From Caballeronia pedi (GTDB lineage Bacteria > Pseudomonadota > Gammaproteobacteria > Burkholderiales > Burkholderiaceae), in the NCBI RefSeq assembly GCF_001544915.2, contig NZ_FCOE02000029.1, positions 36,107-100,106 on the forward strand: a stretch of DNA of 64,000 nt, read 5' to 3'. A model generated the notes under the pieces. That model was not told the DNA's origin. It ran no database searches and saw nothing but the letters and a program-made list of their open reading frames with translations. Made by a program: the position numbers and the translations under genes. Positions 33,934-42,940 of this stretch are shown here, piece by piece (the first letter of the stretch is position 1; every line of letters starts with the position of its first letter).

Positions 33934-34686
33934 TCATTTGACAGCGCCGACGACGAAAGCGTCCGACCGGTCCGGCAAGGTCATCGCCGCGACGATCTCA
34001 TTGTTGCTGAAGAACACGACGCCCGTCAGCGTCGCGCCCGGATATGCGCACGGACTCGCGCCGAAGGTGATCGTGGCGTCGAGTACATCGGTGGTGCCGT
34101 GCGGGCTGGCCGTGCCGCTGAACGTGCAGCCGCTCAAACCTGCGCCCTTGATCGCGCCATCCTGACCGATCGTGAAGCTCGTGGTCTCGCCACCCTTCGT
34201 CGATCCCGCCGAGCCCGAGTAGGTGCCGGCAATCGCCGACAGCGAGATCGCGCGCTCATAGGCGGCGTCGTAGAGCACATTGAACTTGATGCTGCTCTGC
34301 TTCGCCGCGCTCATATAGATCGCGCCCTGCATGCTGTTTTTAGCGTTGTAGCCTGCGATAACGGGCGTATCGCTCGCACCCTTTCCGCTGATGTCGAAGG
34401 TGCGCGCGTTGTCGGCCTGGAAAGTCCCGTGCGCCGCCGAACCCGTGCCTTGCACCAGGCCCAGCGCGTTGGTTTCCGTATTCGCATACACGAAATAGAA
34501 CGCACCCGAATCGAGCACGACCCCGCCTACCGCGTTGTTGTTCGCGTCGTTCCCTGCGTAAAGTCCCTGAGCGGCGTTCGGCTCGGGTGCGGCTGGCGCC
34601 GCGTTATCCGATCCGCCTCCGCCACCGCCACCACCACATGCGGCCAGGGAAAGAGTGAGTGCGGAAAGGGCAATGACGTATTTCAT
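33934..34686 (-). CDS. Putative lipoprotein of unknown function
   Basis: 250 aa. The lipobox LAAC is followed directly by eight glycines and then a Pro/Ala/Asn-rich linker, a common design for surface or periplasmic lipoproteins. The mature domain has repeated strand-like units (GGVVLDSGAFYFVYANTET, SFTIGQDGAIKGAGL, GATLTGVVFFSNNEIVAAM). ATG 34686 puts the lipobox at the right distance; longer frames do not. It resembles uncharacterised Burkholderia lipoproteins. No operon partner. Confidence 0.85.
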   Translation of the reverse strand: MKYVIALSALTLSLAACGGGGGGGGSDNAAPAAPEPNAAQGLYAGNDANNNAVGGVVLDSGAFYFVYANTETNALGLVQGTGSAAHGTFQADNARTFDISGKGASDTPVIAGYNAKNSMQGAIYMSAAKQSSIKFNVLYDAAYERAISLSAIAGTYSGSAGSTKGGETTSFTIGQDGAIKGAGLSGCTFSGTASPHGTTDVLDATITFGASPCAYPGATLTGVVFFSNNEIVAAMTLPDRSDAFVVGAVK

Positions 34687-35394
34687 GCTTGTTCTGGTGT
34701 TTTGAAAGCTTGCGCTCGCGGCAAGATAAAAAGGCAGTCCGGGTCGCGACTGCTTCACGGGCCGGCCAAATGGCGGGCCATTGTAGCAACGCATTCCGGT
34801 ACGTTCGAATTCGGCTGCCGCTGGGATAACGGCATCCGCGAAGAAAAACTTGAGAGGAATAAGCGACTGCACGAAGCAAGTACAGAAAAGCGCGCATCAC
34901 ACCCGCGTCAAGCGGATATCCGCCAAGCATCCGCATCCCTCCGTCATTGATACGGATAACGAAAGCATTTCGATACGCATCCATCGACAAGCCAGCGAGC
35001 GATTGTGCGCTAACCCTCACGCGAAGCGCTTTCGTACCACAAGTCTTCGCAACGTTTCCTAGGATACGCATACACGAAACACGCTCGACCGGCTCCGATA
35101 AACGACTCGTCGGCTTCGCAACGCGACGGCACATTCAAAGCGGGAACCCTCCTTCGGGCATCGATCAATTCGAGTGAAGACTTGCGCGCCGCGTTCGCAC
35201 GCCGGCGCTCCCTGTCTTGCTGCCCGAATCCCGGCGCATGCATGCGTGCATGACGACCGAATGCGAGGTTCTCATGCGAAACACGCCGGCATCCACCGAT
35301 ACGCGCATCGCGCGGCACGACGACACGGTTTTGGCTCATGCGATGACGCGGCTCAGGCTCGGCTGACGCGGCGCGGCTTGCCGGTCCGGCCGAG
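34687..35394. other. 708-base stretch without a confident gene
   Basis: The GC content is lower than in the flanks. GCGGATATCCGC (34912-34923) is a perfect 12-bp palindrome, and several ATACG(G/C)AT-like words are scattered from 34949 to 35300. A 30-codon ORF (35274-35366, ATG behind GAGG) ends 28 bases before the sigma-54 activator gene and could be its leader, but the support is thin. Promoters for the lipoprotein (- strand) and the activator (+ strand) must lie here. Confidence 0.5.
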
Positions 35395-36726
35395 ATGCGC
35401 ATCGTTCTGCATCACGACGATCCTCGCGCGCTGCATGCGGCGTTGCGCGAGCGCGGCGTTTCCGACGAGGTCGAAGCGAGCGCGAGCGGCGACGGCCCGT
35501 TCGTGGTCGTCGTGATCGCGCAGGGCGAGCGCGTCGCCGATGCCGCCGCGCGCTGGCTGCGGCGTCATCCGTTGCCGGCGGGCTTCATCGTCGGATGCAC
35601 GCCGGCTACGCGCGCCGATTGCCAGCCCGAAGCCTGGTGGCCCGCGTCGCTATGCGACATGGTCCTCGCCGACGACGAAGACATACTGCTCGATGAAATC
35701 GCGCGACGTGTCGATCGTCTTGCTGAAATGGAGTCGATCCTCGACGCGGAATGGCTGCGCGAGCGCGCGGTCGGTGCATCGGCGATCTGGCGCAATACGT
35801 TGCGCGCGGTCGCGGAAATCGGCCGCTTCGGCGACGGCGCGTGCCTGCTGCTCGGCGAAAGCGGCTGCGGCAAGGAACTGCTCGCGCGCCTCGTGCACGA
35901 TCTCGATCCGGTGCGTAGGCGCGGCCCATTCGTGGTCGTCGATTGCACGACGTTGAGTCCCGAACTGTCGGGCAGCGAGCTGTTCGGCCACGCGAAGGGC
36001 GCGTTCACGCACGCGGTGTCGGCACGCGACGGCGCCGTTGCGATGGCCGACGGCGGCACGCTCTTTCTCGATGAGATCGGCGAGCTGGAGCCGCGTCTGC
36101 AAGCGCGTCTCTTGCGCGTGATTCAGGAGCGCACGTACAAGCGCATCGGCGAGGATGTGTGGCGCAAGTCGGACTTCCGGCTCACCTGCGCGACCAATCG
36201 CGATCTCGAAGGCGAAGTGCTCGCGGGGCGGTTTCGCAACGACCTGTACTTCCGCATCGCGCGATGGACCGTGCGCGCGCCGAGTCTCGCCGAGCGGCGC
36301 GATGACATCCCGCTCCTGGTCGCGCATTTTCTGGCCGAACACGGCGATGCCGCGCCGCAGGTCATGCCCGAAGTGATGCAGCGGCTCGTCGCGGCCGATT
36401 ATCAGGGCAACGTGCGCGAGCTGCGCAATGTGGTGCTGCGGCTCGCGGACCGGCAGCGTGGCTTTCGCGTGTTGAGCACGGGCTGTCTTGGGGATGCCTT
36501 CGCGCCTGGCGCATCGTCTGGATGGGAGCAGACGTTCGCGCTCGCGGTGGAAGGCGCGCTCGATGCCGGACTCGGGTTGAAGAACATCGGGCAGATCGCG
36601 GAGACGCTCGCCGTCGAGCTGGCGGAGCGTCGCGCCGGATCCACGAGCCGTGCGGCGGAATTGCTGCGCGTCACGCCGCGGGCGCTGCAACTGCGGCGGC
36701 AGGTGCGGCCTTCGGATGCCGGTTGA
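35395..36726 (+). CDS. Sigma-54-dependent transcriptional activator (bEBP) with GAFTHA loop
   Basis: 443 aa. The N-terminal ~120 residues have no family I recognise and should be the sensory part. The AAA+ domain follows: Walker A GESGCGKELLAR (about 154-165), the sigma-54 contact loop GAFTHA (202-207), Walker B GGTLFLDEIGEL (220-231) and the arginine-finger region FRNDLYFRIAR. The C-terminal helix-turn-helix lies in SRAAELLRVTPRALQLRRQ. The canonical loop is GAFTGA; here Gly is replaced by His. It ends 8 bases before the convergent six-gene operon whose far-end promoter is of the sigma-54 type, which makes it the prime candidate activator. Confidence 0.92.
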   Translation: MRIVLHHDDPRALHAALRERGVSDEVEASASGDGPFVVVVIAQGERVADAAARWLRRHPLPAGFIVGCTPATRADCQPEAWWPASLCDMVLADDEDILLDEIARRVDRLAEMESILDAEWLRERAVGASAIWRNTLRAVAEIGRFGDGACLLLGESGCGKELLARLVHDLDPVRRRGPFVVVDCTTLSPELSGSELFGHAKGAFTHAVSARDGAVAMADGGTLFLDEIGELEPRLQARLLRVIQERTYKRIGEDVWRKSDFRLTCATNRDLEGEVLAGRFRNDLYFRIARWTVRAPSLAERRDDIPLLVAHFLAEHGDAAPQVMPEVMQRLVAADYQGNVRELRNVVLRLADRQRGFRVLSTGCLGDAFAPGASSGWEQTFALAVEGALDAGLGLKNIGQIAETLAVELAERRAGSTSRAAELLRVTPRALQLRRQVRPSDAG

Positions 36727-36734
36727 TAAGCGCG

Positions 36735-37496
36735 TCAATAAGCGGCGGCACGCGGCGCGGCCATGATCCTCGCGCGCGCGAGCAGCCGCATTGCATTACC
36801 GCCAGCCATGGCATCGAACGCCTCTCGCGACGGATCGAGCGCACGAATCTTCGCGAGTTCGAGCCCCGGATGCAACCACGGCCCATCCGTGCCGAACAGC
36901 AGCTTACGCGGCCCCGCACGATGAAACGCTTCCTCGAGCAGATCGAAACGGCGCACCCCCGACGTATCGGCAAACAGGTTCGGATACCGAACGATCAGAT
37001 CGATCACACGCCGTTGCGCCGCCCAGTCATCGGCAAAACTGCCGAGATGCGCGAACACGAACGCGACATTCGGATGCGTCTGCGCGAGCAGTTCGAGCCC
37101 GCCCGTCTCGCCGCCGGGATCGTAAAGCACGGGCAGATTCCAGCGTTGCGCGGCATCGCAGACCTGCCGATGAATCCGCGCATCGTGCCGATGCACCTTG
37201 ATGCCGCGCAGGCCCAGCATCAGCACGGCTTCCTCGATCATGCGATGAATTCGCTCGCGGTCGCGCTCGGCATGCACCATCGCGAAGCCGATCCAGCGCT
37301 GCGGGTCCGCGCGCACGATGGCCGCGACATCGCGGTTGCCGCGGGCATAGTCGGACTGGAACACCGGCAGCAACACCGAACGCGCGATACCCGCGCGCGT
37401 CGCGCGGCGCGCGTAGGCGGCGAGCGGCGCGGTGGTGTCCCACGGTCCGGTCATGCCGTCGCCCTGACCGGCGTGCACATGGAAGTCGATGATCAT
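36735..37496 (-). CDS. TIM-barrel metal-dependent hydrolase (amidohydrolase-2)
   Basis: 253 aa, last gene of the six-gene sigma-54 operon. IIDFHVHAG gives the strand-1 HxH, IKVHRHD and FAHLGS further His residues, and LFGTDGPWLHPG the strand-8 Asp, so all expected metal and catalytic positions are present. ATG 37496 overlaps the stop of the GIY-YIG gene (ATGA); the longer frame would run inside that gene. It may act on a small product of the operon's PLP enzyme or deacylate a modified compound. Substrate unknown. Confidence 0.88.
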   Translation of the reverse strand: MIIDFHVHAGQGDGMTGPWDTTAPLAAYARRATRAGIARSVLLPVFQSDYARGNRDVAAIVRADPQRWIGFAMVHAERDRERIHRMIEEAVLMLGLRGIKVHRHDARIHRQVCDAAQRWNLPVLYDPGGETGGLELLAQTHPNVAFVFAHLGSFADDWAAQRRVIDLIVRYPNLFADTSGVRRFDLLEEAFHRAGPRKLLFGTDGPWLHPGLELAKIRALDPSREAFDAMAGGNAMRLLARARIMAAPRAAAY

Positions 37497-38269
37497 GGCG
37501 CAAGCTCGAATGTGCTGCCCTGCGCCAGGTCGACGGTCTTGCCCGGCGCTTTCGCCGATGCAATCCCCGGCGGCAGCAGGTTGCCGATCCTGAGGCCGCC
37601 CTTGCCGACCATCAGCGCCACCTTGAGCTTGCTGTTCGTCACGCGCGTTCGCAGCGCCCGCACCAGCACATGCTCGACGGCCGCCGCGTCCGAGGCGAGC
37701 GGCGTATTGGCGATCCATACGTTCAGGTCGGATTCATGCTGGCGCGCATAGAGGCGATGCTTGCCGAGCCGCTTGCCAAGCTCCGCCGATTTGCCGACAT
37801 AGATCGGCCGGCTGCCGCGCATCAGGATATACACGCCGATTCCACGCGCGTTGGCCGCCGCGCCGCGCAGGGTCTTGTAGTGCTTCCAGTTCAGATCGAG
37901 ATTCGCCGCGCGCTCGACTTCGAGTTCGAGTTCGAAGTTCTCGAGTTCCTGCTCGAGCGCTTCGAGTTCATTCTCGTAGAGATGCGCGCCCGGCGCGACC
38001 GCGAGCGCGACGATCTCCATCGCGTCGCGCTTCTGTCGTGCAAGAAAACACGCGCGGCAGCACGCCCCCGAACTTTCGAAGCGCGCGACACGGCGATACG
38101 GGTCCGCGTCCACGCGCCGCGCGCGCCGCAGCAGAATCTGCATGTCCTGCGTGATCGTGCGCGAGGTCGTGCCCGGCGGCGCGCGCCGCGCCTCTGCGAC
38201 GAGCCGCATGAACCGCCGCATGCGCCACGGCGCGAGCTCCAGGGTGTGTCCGTCAGCGGTCTTGAACAT
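37493..38269 (-). CDS. GIY-YIG-domain protein with Glu-rich segment
   Basis: 258 aa. Residues about 67-76 have clustered Cys (ACCRAC). About 98-120 is a Glu-rich alternating stretch (ENELEALEQELENFELELE) similar in style to the Glu/Phe segment of the operon's first gene. From about 143 comes a GIY-YIG-like domain: GVYILM, then IYVGKSAELGKRLGKH, and a candidate catalytic Glu in AAAVEHVLVRAL (about 199). GIY-YIG folds cut nucleic acids or serve as structural modules. It overlaps the PLP gene by 17 bases, so it is tightly coupled. A nuclease effector or a DNA-handling partner is possible. Confidence 0.85.
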   Translation of the reverse strand: MFKTADGHTLELAPWRMRRFMRLVAEARRAPPGTTSRTITQDMQILLRRARRVDADPYRRVARFESSGACCRACFLARQKRDAMEIVALAVAPGAHLYENELEALEQELENFELELEVERAANLDLNWKHYKTLRGAAANARGIGVYILMRGSRPIYVGKSAELGKRLGKHRLYARQHESDLNVWIANTPLASDAAAVEHVLVRALRTRVTNSKLKVALMVGKGGLRIGNLLPPGIASAKAPGKTVDLAQGSTFELAP

Positions 38270-39398
38270 GCTCGATCTCCTTGAATGCGTTGATGCGTGG
38301 CGCGATACGTCGCGCATCGGGAAGGCTGGGCGCGAGCGACGCGATCGCATCGAGCAGCGCGTCGATGTCGGCGATGCGATGATCCGTGCGCGCGATGACG
38401 ATCAGCGCATAACCGCCGCCGCGCTGTCGCAGGAGCGCGGTGCGCAGGCCGTGCGCGTTCAGCCCCGCATGCAGCGCAAGCGCTCGCTCGTCGCTCGCGA
38501 AACAAAGCCGTTGCAGCGGATGCCATCGCCCCGACAGATGCAGGTCGGGCAGGACGCCACGCGCGAGCGCGCGGAGCCCGTCATGCAGACGATGCAGCCG
38601 GTGTAACAGCCGCAGACGCAGACGCGCGCCGGCGCGCCGGTTGATCGCGAGCGCATCGAGCGCGGCCAGCAGCGCCACCGCGCTCGCTGGACTGCAATGC
38701 GATTGCGCGGGTCCGTCGCGAGCGATGTCGCTGATCAGCGCGGCCGGGCCGCACAGCGTCGCGAGCGGTGCGCCGAAGGCCTTCGCCCACGACGCGAGCA
38801 GCAGCACCGGCTGCCGCGCCGGCGAGGGCAACGCGGCGTGCCGCAACGCGCCGCCGCCGCCCTGCCCCCACGGGCTGCGCGGCGCAGCGCGCTCGCCGGT
38901 CAGCCCGAGCACCTGACTGTGATCGACGAGCACGAGGCCGCCTTCGCGCCGAACCGCGTCGACGTATCGCGCGATGGGCGCGGGTGCACCGTCGCCGACG
39001 GTCGCATCGGTGACGACGGCGGGCGGCCGCGCCGACGCGCGCCGCGCGAGCCTGCGTGCGAGATCGGCGGCGTCGCCGTGCCTGAACCACCCGACCGGCA
39101 CGCCGCGGCCCATCATGCGTTCGAGCGCCCAGCGCATGACGGGGTACAGCGCGTCGTCGGCGATCAGCGCGTGGGTGCGGCCGAGCCGGTCGAACGCGTC
39201 GATCGCCAGATGCAGCGTCGATGCGCCGACCATGCCCGCTTCCGTGCCCTGCAGCGCGGCTGCATCGGCCGCGACCCGGCGCGCGAGCGGCGCGGCCGCC
39301 AGCGCGGCGGGCAGGCCGGTGGTGAGCGTCTCCCAGCCGCCGAGCGCGCCCGCCGGATGCCGCATGCCGAGATACAGCGCGGAGGCGAAGTCGATCAT
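38253..39398 (-). CDS. PLP-dependent aminotransferase, alpha-oxoamine synthase (AONS)-like
   Basis: 381 aa, fold-type I. The PLP Lys is in LLASWAKAFGAP (about 206), and VLVDHSQVLG (Asp about 159) is the cofactor-ring Asp region that reads DEAH in 8-amino-7-oxononanoate synthase. Related enzymes condense an acyl-CoA with an amino acid. The match is loose, and the biotin genes are absent, so it is a divergent member, perhaps making an amino-ketone or a modified amino acid. It lies 18 bases after the 705-aa gene. High Arg/Ala content is normal for this GC. Confidence 0.82.
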   Translation of the reverse strand: MIDFASALYLGMRHPAGALGGWETLTTGLPAALAAAPLARRVAADAAALQGTEAGMVGASTLHLAIDAFDRLGRTHALIADDALYPVMRWALERMMGRGVPVGWFRHGDAADLARRLARRASARPPAVVTDATVGDGAPAPIARYVDAVRREGGLVLVDHSQVLGLTGERAAPRSPWGQGGGGALRHAALPSPARQPVLLLASWAKAFGAPLATLCGPAALISDIARDGPAQSHCSPASAVALLAALDALAINRRAGARLRLRLLHRLHRLHDGLRALARGVLPDLHLSGRWHPLQRLCFASDERALALHAGLNAHGLRTALLRQRGGGYALIVIARTDHRIADIDALLDAIASLAPSLPDARRIAPRINAFKEIEHVQDR

Positions 39399-39416
39399 CG
39401 CGCGCCTCGCTTCGCT

Positions 39417-41534
39417 CTACGCCGCGAGGCTGCCGCGGCGCTCGCGCAGACGCCTCATCAGATGGATGCCGGGCACCTGCACATCGACCGGTTCCGCACT
39501 CACGTCCACGCCCGTCACCGCGCGATACGAGTGGATGTACGCCTGGATCTCCGGCCGGAAGAACGTGGCCCAGTTCGCGGCGTTGGCCGGATCGTTGATC
39601 GAGTTCCAGTCGCCCCAGCGGATCGACGAGACGATCTGCTCGCCCATCGTCGCGAGCTGCCAGAACTGGAACGTGTTGGTGTCGCCCCAGCCTTGCAGCT
39701 TGCGCATGCTCTCCACGGAATGCATCCACGGTTCCGGATACGCGACCATCGCGCGACGCGGCAGATACTCGCGGAACTCGGGCCGCGCGAGCAGCCACTG
39801 CTGCATCATCATCTCGATGCGCGAGGTGGTCGGCAGATCGAGGAACTGGTTGTGCGCGCCCTCCGACAGGATCAGATGCACTTCGCGCAGCGCGTTCAGG
39901 AGCGGGAAGCCGTCGGGCACGACGGTGGTGTCGTCGGCCTGCCGGAAGAACGGCACGCACAGGTTCAGAAGCGTGTGGAACGCGCCGAGGAAGCGGCTGC
40001 GGTTGTCGGCGGTGCGTACCTTCGGCACCGCGCGGCCGAACAGTTGCAGGCCGTACTGATGCGCGTACTCCGCCGCGCGCCGCTCGATCGGCAGACGATG
40101 CTGCTCGTCCTGCACCCAGCCCCAGATGAGGTTGTTCAGCGGCCGCAGCGAATCGAGCTCCAGTTGCGCGAGCGGATCGCGCGGGCCGCTCGAAACGTTC
40201 TGAAAGCGTCGCGAAACCGCGTTCATCGTCTGCACGAGCTGAAGCTCTTCCATCCAGTAGCTCCAGATCAGCTCGATGAGCGGCGGATGCATCAGCTTGG
40301 CGGAGAAGTCGTTGTTCCACTGCGTGAGCCACAGGCACTTCTCGTTGCAGCCCATGCCGCCCTGCTCGTAGATCGCCGTTTGCGCCGCCTGCGCGACCTC
40401 GCCCGCGCCGGTGCCCTGCAACTGGTTCACGATGCGTTCGAGATAAGGCACCGACGGCGATTCGTTCAGGTCGCGATTTTCCGTGAGATACATCTTCGCG
40501 AGGTCTTTCACGTCCATCGGGGAAAGCTTCAGCCCGAGGCGCTCGTTGGCGAGCAATCGCGCGCTGTCGTCGCCCTGCAGCAGCGTGATGACCTTGGCGG
40601 ACTCCGGCCCGCCGGGCACCACCGCGCCCCACGTCACGACGAACGCCTCGGTCGCGACCTTCAGCGCCCGGTACGCGTCGGTATCGGTGAAGGGCAGGAA
40701 GCGCCGGTGGCTCAGCCGCGACGCCTCCGGATAGAGCTGCGGCTGTTTCCCCTTCGCTTTCGGATCGGGGAAGAACAGCAGATCGAGATTGCGCGTGTAG
40801 TTGTCCCACGACAGCGTGTCCGCGTTGCGCTTGATGAGAATCCACAGCGCGACATCGGCGGTGAGCGGGAGTGTCGAGCGGCGCATCGTGACCGGCGTCA
40901 CCACGCCGAACAGCGATTTGTCGTCGACGACACCGGAGCGCTCGGCGATTTCATCGCCGGTGTCGTCGTCGACCGGCAGGGCGATCTGCGTGCCCGACTC
41001 GTCATGCACGGTCATGGCGCGGTCGGCCGCGACCGCGAGACTCGTCGATTCGGCCAGCGCTGGATTCATCGGATTGCGCGTGGCCATCGCGACGGTCTGC
41101 GCGCTCGCGGCCTGCACCGCTGCCGCCGATGCCGCTGCCGATGCCCCCGGCGGCGTGTGCGTCCCGGTCAGCTTCACGCTGTCGCCGCTCAGCAGATGCC
41201 CGGCGATGCGCATGACGTCGGTCGGCGACGTTTGCGACGTCACGATGCCCTTGATCGCATCGGCCAGTTGCACGAGCAGATCGCCCGCGCTGGTTTCGCC
41301 GGTCGTCTCCGGATTCGCGAACAGCGTGATGGTGCGCACGAGCGCCGGGCCGCCCGCGACCACGCTCGCGGGCCCCGCCGCGGCATGGCTCGCGCGGCGC
41401 AGCGGCCCCTTCGCGCTGCGCTCCGTCGCGGCGAGCGTCTCGACGGGTATCTGCACGGTGAACTTGCCGGGGTTGTCGGGATCGTCCTGGTCCACCTTCA
41501 GTTGCAGCACGCCCGGGAATGGGATGGTACTCAT
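39417..41534 (-). CDS. Large protein of unknown function (705 aa) in sigma-54 operon
   Basis: AAGGAGAA precedes ATG 41534. The N-terminal ~100 residues look beta-rich and compact (LQLKVDQDDPDNPGKFTVQIP), a Ala/Thr-rich linker follows (about 125-160), and from about 220 the chain is mostly helical with many aromatics (LWLTQWNNDFSAKLMHPPL, FWQLATMGEQIVSSI). A Cys pair sits in GGMGCNEKCLW. There is no signal peptide, membrane helix or motif I can name. The strict frame, ribosome site and tight spacing show it is a real gene. A structural or scaffolding role is one guess; an enzyme of a new family is another. Confidence 0.85.
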   Translation of the reverse strand: MSTIPFPGVLQLKVDQDDPDNPGKFTVQIPVETLAATERSAKGPLRRASHAAAGPASVVAGGPALVRTITLFANPETTGETSAGDLLVQLADAIKGIVTSQTSPTDVMRIAGHLLSGDSVKLTGTHTPPGASAAASAAAVQAASAQTVAMATRNPMNPALAESTSLAVAADRAMTVHDESGTQIALPVDDDTGDEIAERSGVVDDKSLFGVVTPVTMRRSTLPLTADVALWILIKRNADTLSWDNYTRNLDLLFFPDPKAKGKQPQLYPEASRLSHRRFLPFTDTDAYRALKVATEAFVVTWGAVVPGGPESAKVITLLQGDDSARLLANERLGLKLSPMDVKDLAKMYLTENRDLNESPSVPYLERIVNQLQGTGAGEVAQAAQTAIYEQGGMGCNEKCLWLTQWNNDFSAKLMHPPLIELIWSYWMEELQLVQTMNAVSRRFQNVSSGPRDPLAQLELDSLRPLNNLIWGWVQDEQHRLPIERRAAEYAHQYGLQLFGRAVPKVRTADNRSRFLGAFHTLLNLCVPFFRQADDTTVVPDGFPLLNALREVHLILSEGAHNQFLDLPTTSRIEMMMQQWLLARPEFREYLPRRAMVAYPEPWMHSVESMRKLQGWGDTNTFQFWQLATMGEQIVSSIRWGDWNSINDPANAANWATFFRPEIQAYIHSYRAVTGVDVSAEPVDVQVPGIHLMRRLRERRGSLAA

Positions 41535-41562
41535 CGTTGTTCTCCTTCAGAGAATCATGGGT

Positions 41563-42921
41563 TCATGCATAAAGGGCGAATGGGTTTGCGTGCAACGGAT
41601 TCGCGGGTGGCGGGATCGACGGCGGCCTGCGCTGGTTGAGCGCGACGCTCAGTTGCGTGCTGCCCGCGCGCCACGGCAGATAGCCCGCCAGCGCCCAGCG
41701 CTGCAAAAGCTCGGCGATCACTTTCAACTCCGTCTGGGCGGGCAGCAGACCGCTGTAGCGCGCCTGCCCGAGGACGGCGAACGAGAGCGTCGGCGTATCC
41801 GCGAGCAGTTGTTGCGGCCGCGCCTTCACGCGTTGCCAGAGCGCGAGCAGCGCGTCGGGATGACGGTCCGGCAGGCTGAGCGCCGCGCCGATCGTGCGGC
41901 CCCGCAACGCCGGCGGCCGCAGCGACAGCAGCACGGCGACGAAGCGCGGAATCTCCCGCGACAGGGCATCGAAGGCAGCGCGCTGCGCGGCGCTCATCTG
42001 CGTGCGCGGATAGAGCCGCTCCCACACCGCTTCGAGCGCGCTCCACTGCGGATGCGGATACAGCGCACGGCCCATCGCGACGGAGAGCTTCACGCGTATC
42101 CACGGCGCGGGATGCGGATCGTCGAGATTGATGCGCATGACGAACGCGCGCGGCAGGCTCACCACGCTCATCAGTCCGACGCTCGCCGCGATGCCCACGC
42201 GCGACACCGCCCACAGGTCCGCGACGATCTCCCCGATCCAGCGATCCCAGGCGCGCCAGATCGTCGGCCCCTGTGCGAAGCGCGACGGCGAGGCGCGCTT
42301 GTACGTGTTGGCGAGATCGAGCAGCGCCGAGGCCTGATGGCCCACCTCGTGATACAGCGACGCCGCGATGCCCGTGCCGACCATCCGCTCGCGCGGCATG
42401 CGGATCACCGCGACGGGGTTGTCGCCGCCGCCCGGCAAGCGCGTGCGCGCGCGCCGGATCGCCCCGCCGTGCCCGCGCTCCACATAGCAGATGACGGGCG
42501 GCGGCGCGACCGGCACGCCCGGCTGCCGCAGCCCGTCCTGCGCGGCGACATCGAGGCCCGCGAGCCAGATTCCGGTGCCGTGCTGACTGCGCTGCGTGAG
42601 CACTTCCGCGAAGATCTCGAAATGCGTGAGCGCGGCGTGGAAATACAGCTTCAGGAGCGCATAGCGGCGCTGCGCGCGGGCGACGTTCGCGGGCGTGGCG
42701 GCGAGCGCGCGCAACTGCCGCAGAAATTGCGCGATGCGGCGGCGCAGTTGCTGGCGGGCCGCCTGCATGTGCCGTTCGATGGCGGACATCGCCTCGTCGC
42801 TGACGTTGGCGGCGGGGACCATCGGCATCTGCAGGGCGTACGGGAGTTGCGCGTCGAGCCGCGCCCGGATGCCGAGCGCTTCCTGTTCGAGCAGACGCAG
42901 CGCGTCGTGGCACGGGTTCAT
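41563..42921 (-). CDS. Zincin-type protein with HEVGH motif, unknown family
   Basis: 452 aa. HEVGH at 191-195 matches the HExxH zinc-peptidase signature, and GEIVADLW (Glu 231) provides the Glu ligand expected about 36 residues later, as in gluzincins. The first ~110 residues are helical and Arg/Gln-rich (MQAARQQLRRRIAQFLRQL). The C-terminal third is helical and ends in a Pro/Asn-rich tail. There is no signal peptide. It is the second gene of the operon, 19 bases after the Glu/Phe-rich gene, so that protein is a plausible substrate. I do not recognise a named family. The antiparallel and other-frame ORFs covering it are compositional. Confidence 0.83.
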   Translation of the reverse strand: MNPCHDALRLLEQEALGIRARLDAQLPYALQMPMVPAANVSDEAMSAIERHMQAARQQLRRRIAQFLRQLRALAATPANVARAQRRYALLKLYFHAALTHFEIFAEVLTQRSQHGTGIWLAGLDVAAQDGLRQPGVPVAPPPVICYVERGHGGAIRRARTRLPGGGDNPVAVIRMPRERMVGTGIAASLYHEVGHQASALLDLANTYKRASPSRFAQGPTIWRAWDRWIGEIVADLWAVSRVGIAASVGLMSVVSLPRAFVMRINLDDPHPAPWIRVKLSVAMGRALYPHPQWSALEAVWERLYPRTQMSAAQRAAFDALSREIPRFVAVLLSLRPPALRGRTIGAALSLPDRHPDALLALWQRVKARPQQLLADTPTLSFAVLGQARYSGLLPAQTELKVIAELLQRWALAGYLPWRAGSTQLSVALNQRRPPSIPPPANPLHANPFALYA

Positions 42922-42940
42922 CGCGTTCGAGCCTCGCGGT

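Noticed and set aside
35274..35366. 30-codon ORF before the sigma-54 activator
   Set aside because: A GAGG site is present, but the peptide has no recognisable character and the region is short; kept only as a remark in the non-coding entry.
38697..41639. 980-aa open frame on the + strand
   Set aside because: It is antisense to the PLP and 705-aa genes; its composition is dominated by Arg, His and Ala as expected from high-GC antisense frames. The same applies to the 754-aa - strand frame at 38581-40845 and the 737-aa + strand frame at 24893-27106.
41555..42913. 452-aa frame out of phase with the zincin gene
   Set aside because: It overlaps the zincin over nearly its full length in another - strand frame, is very Arg/Ala-rich, and lacks the HEVGH motif and a ribosome site.
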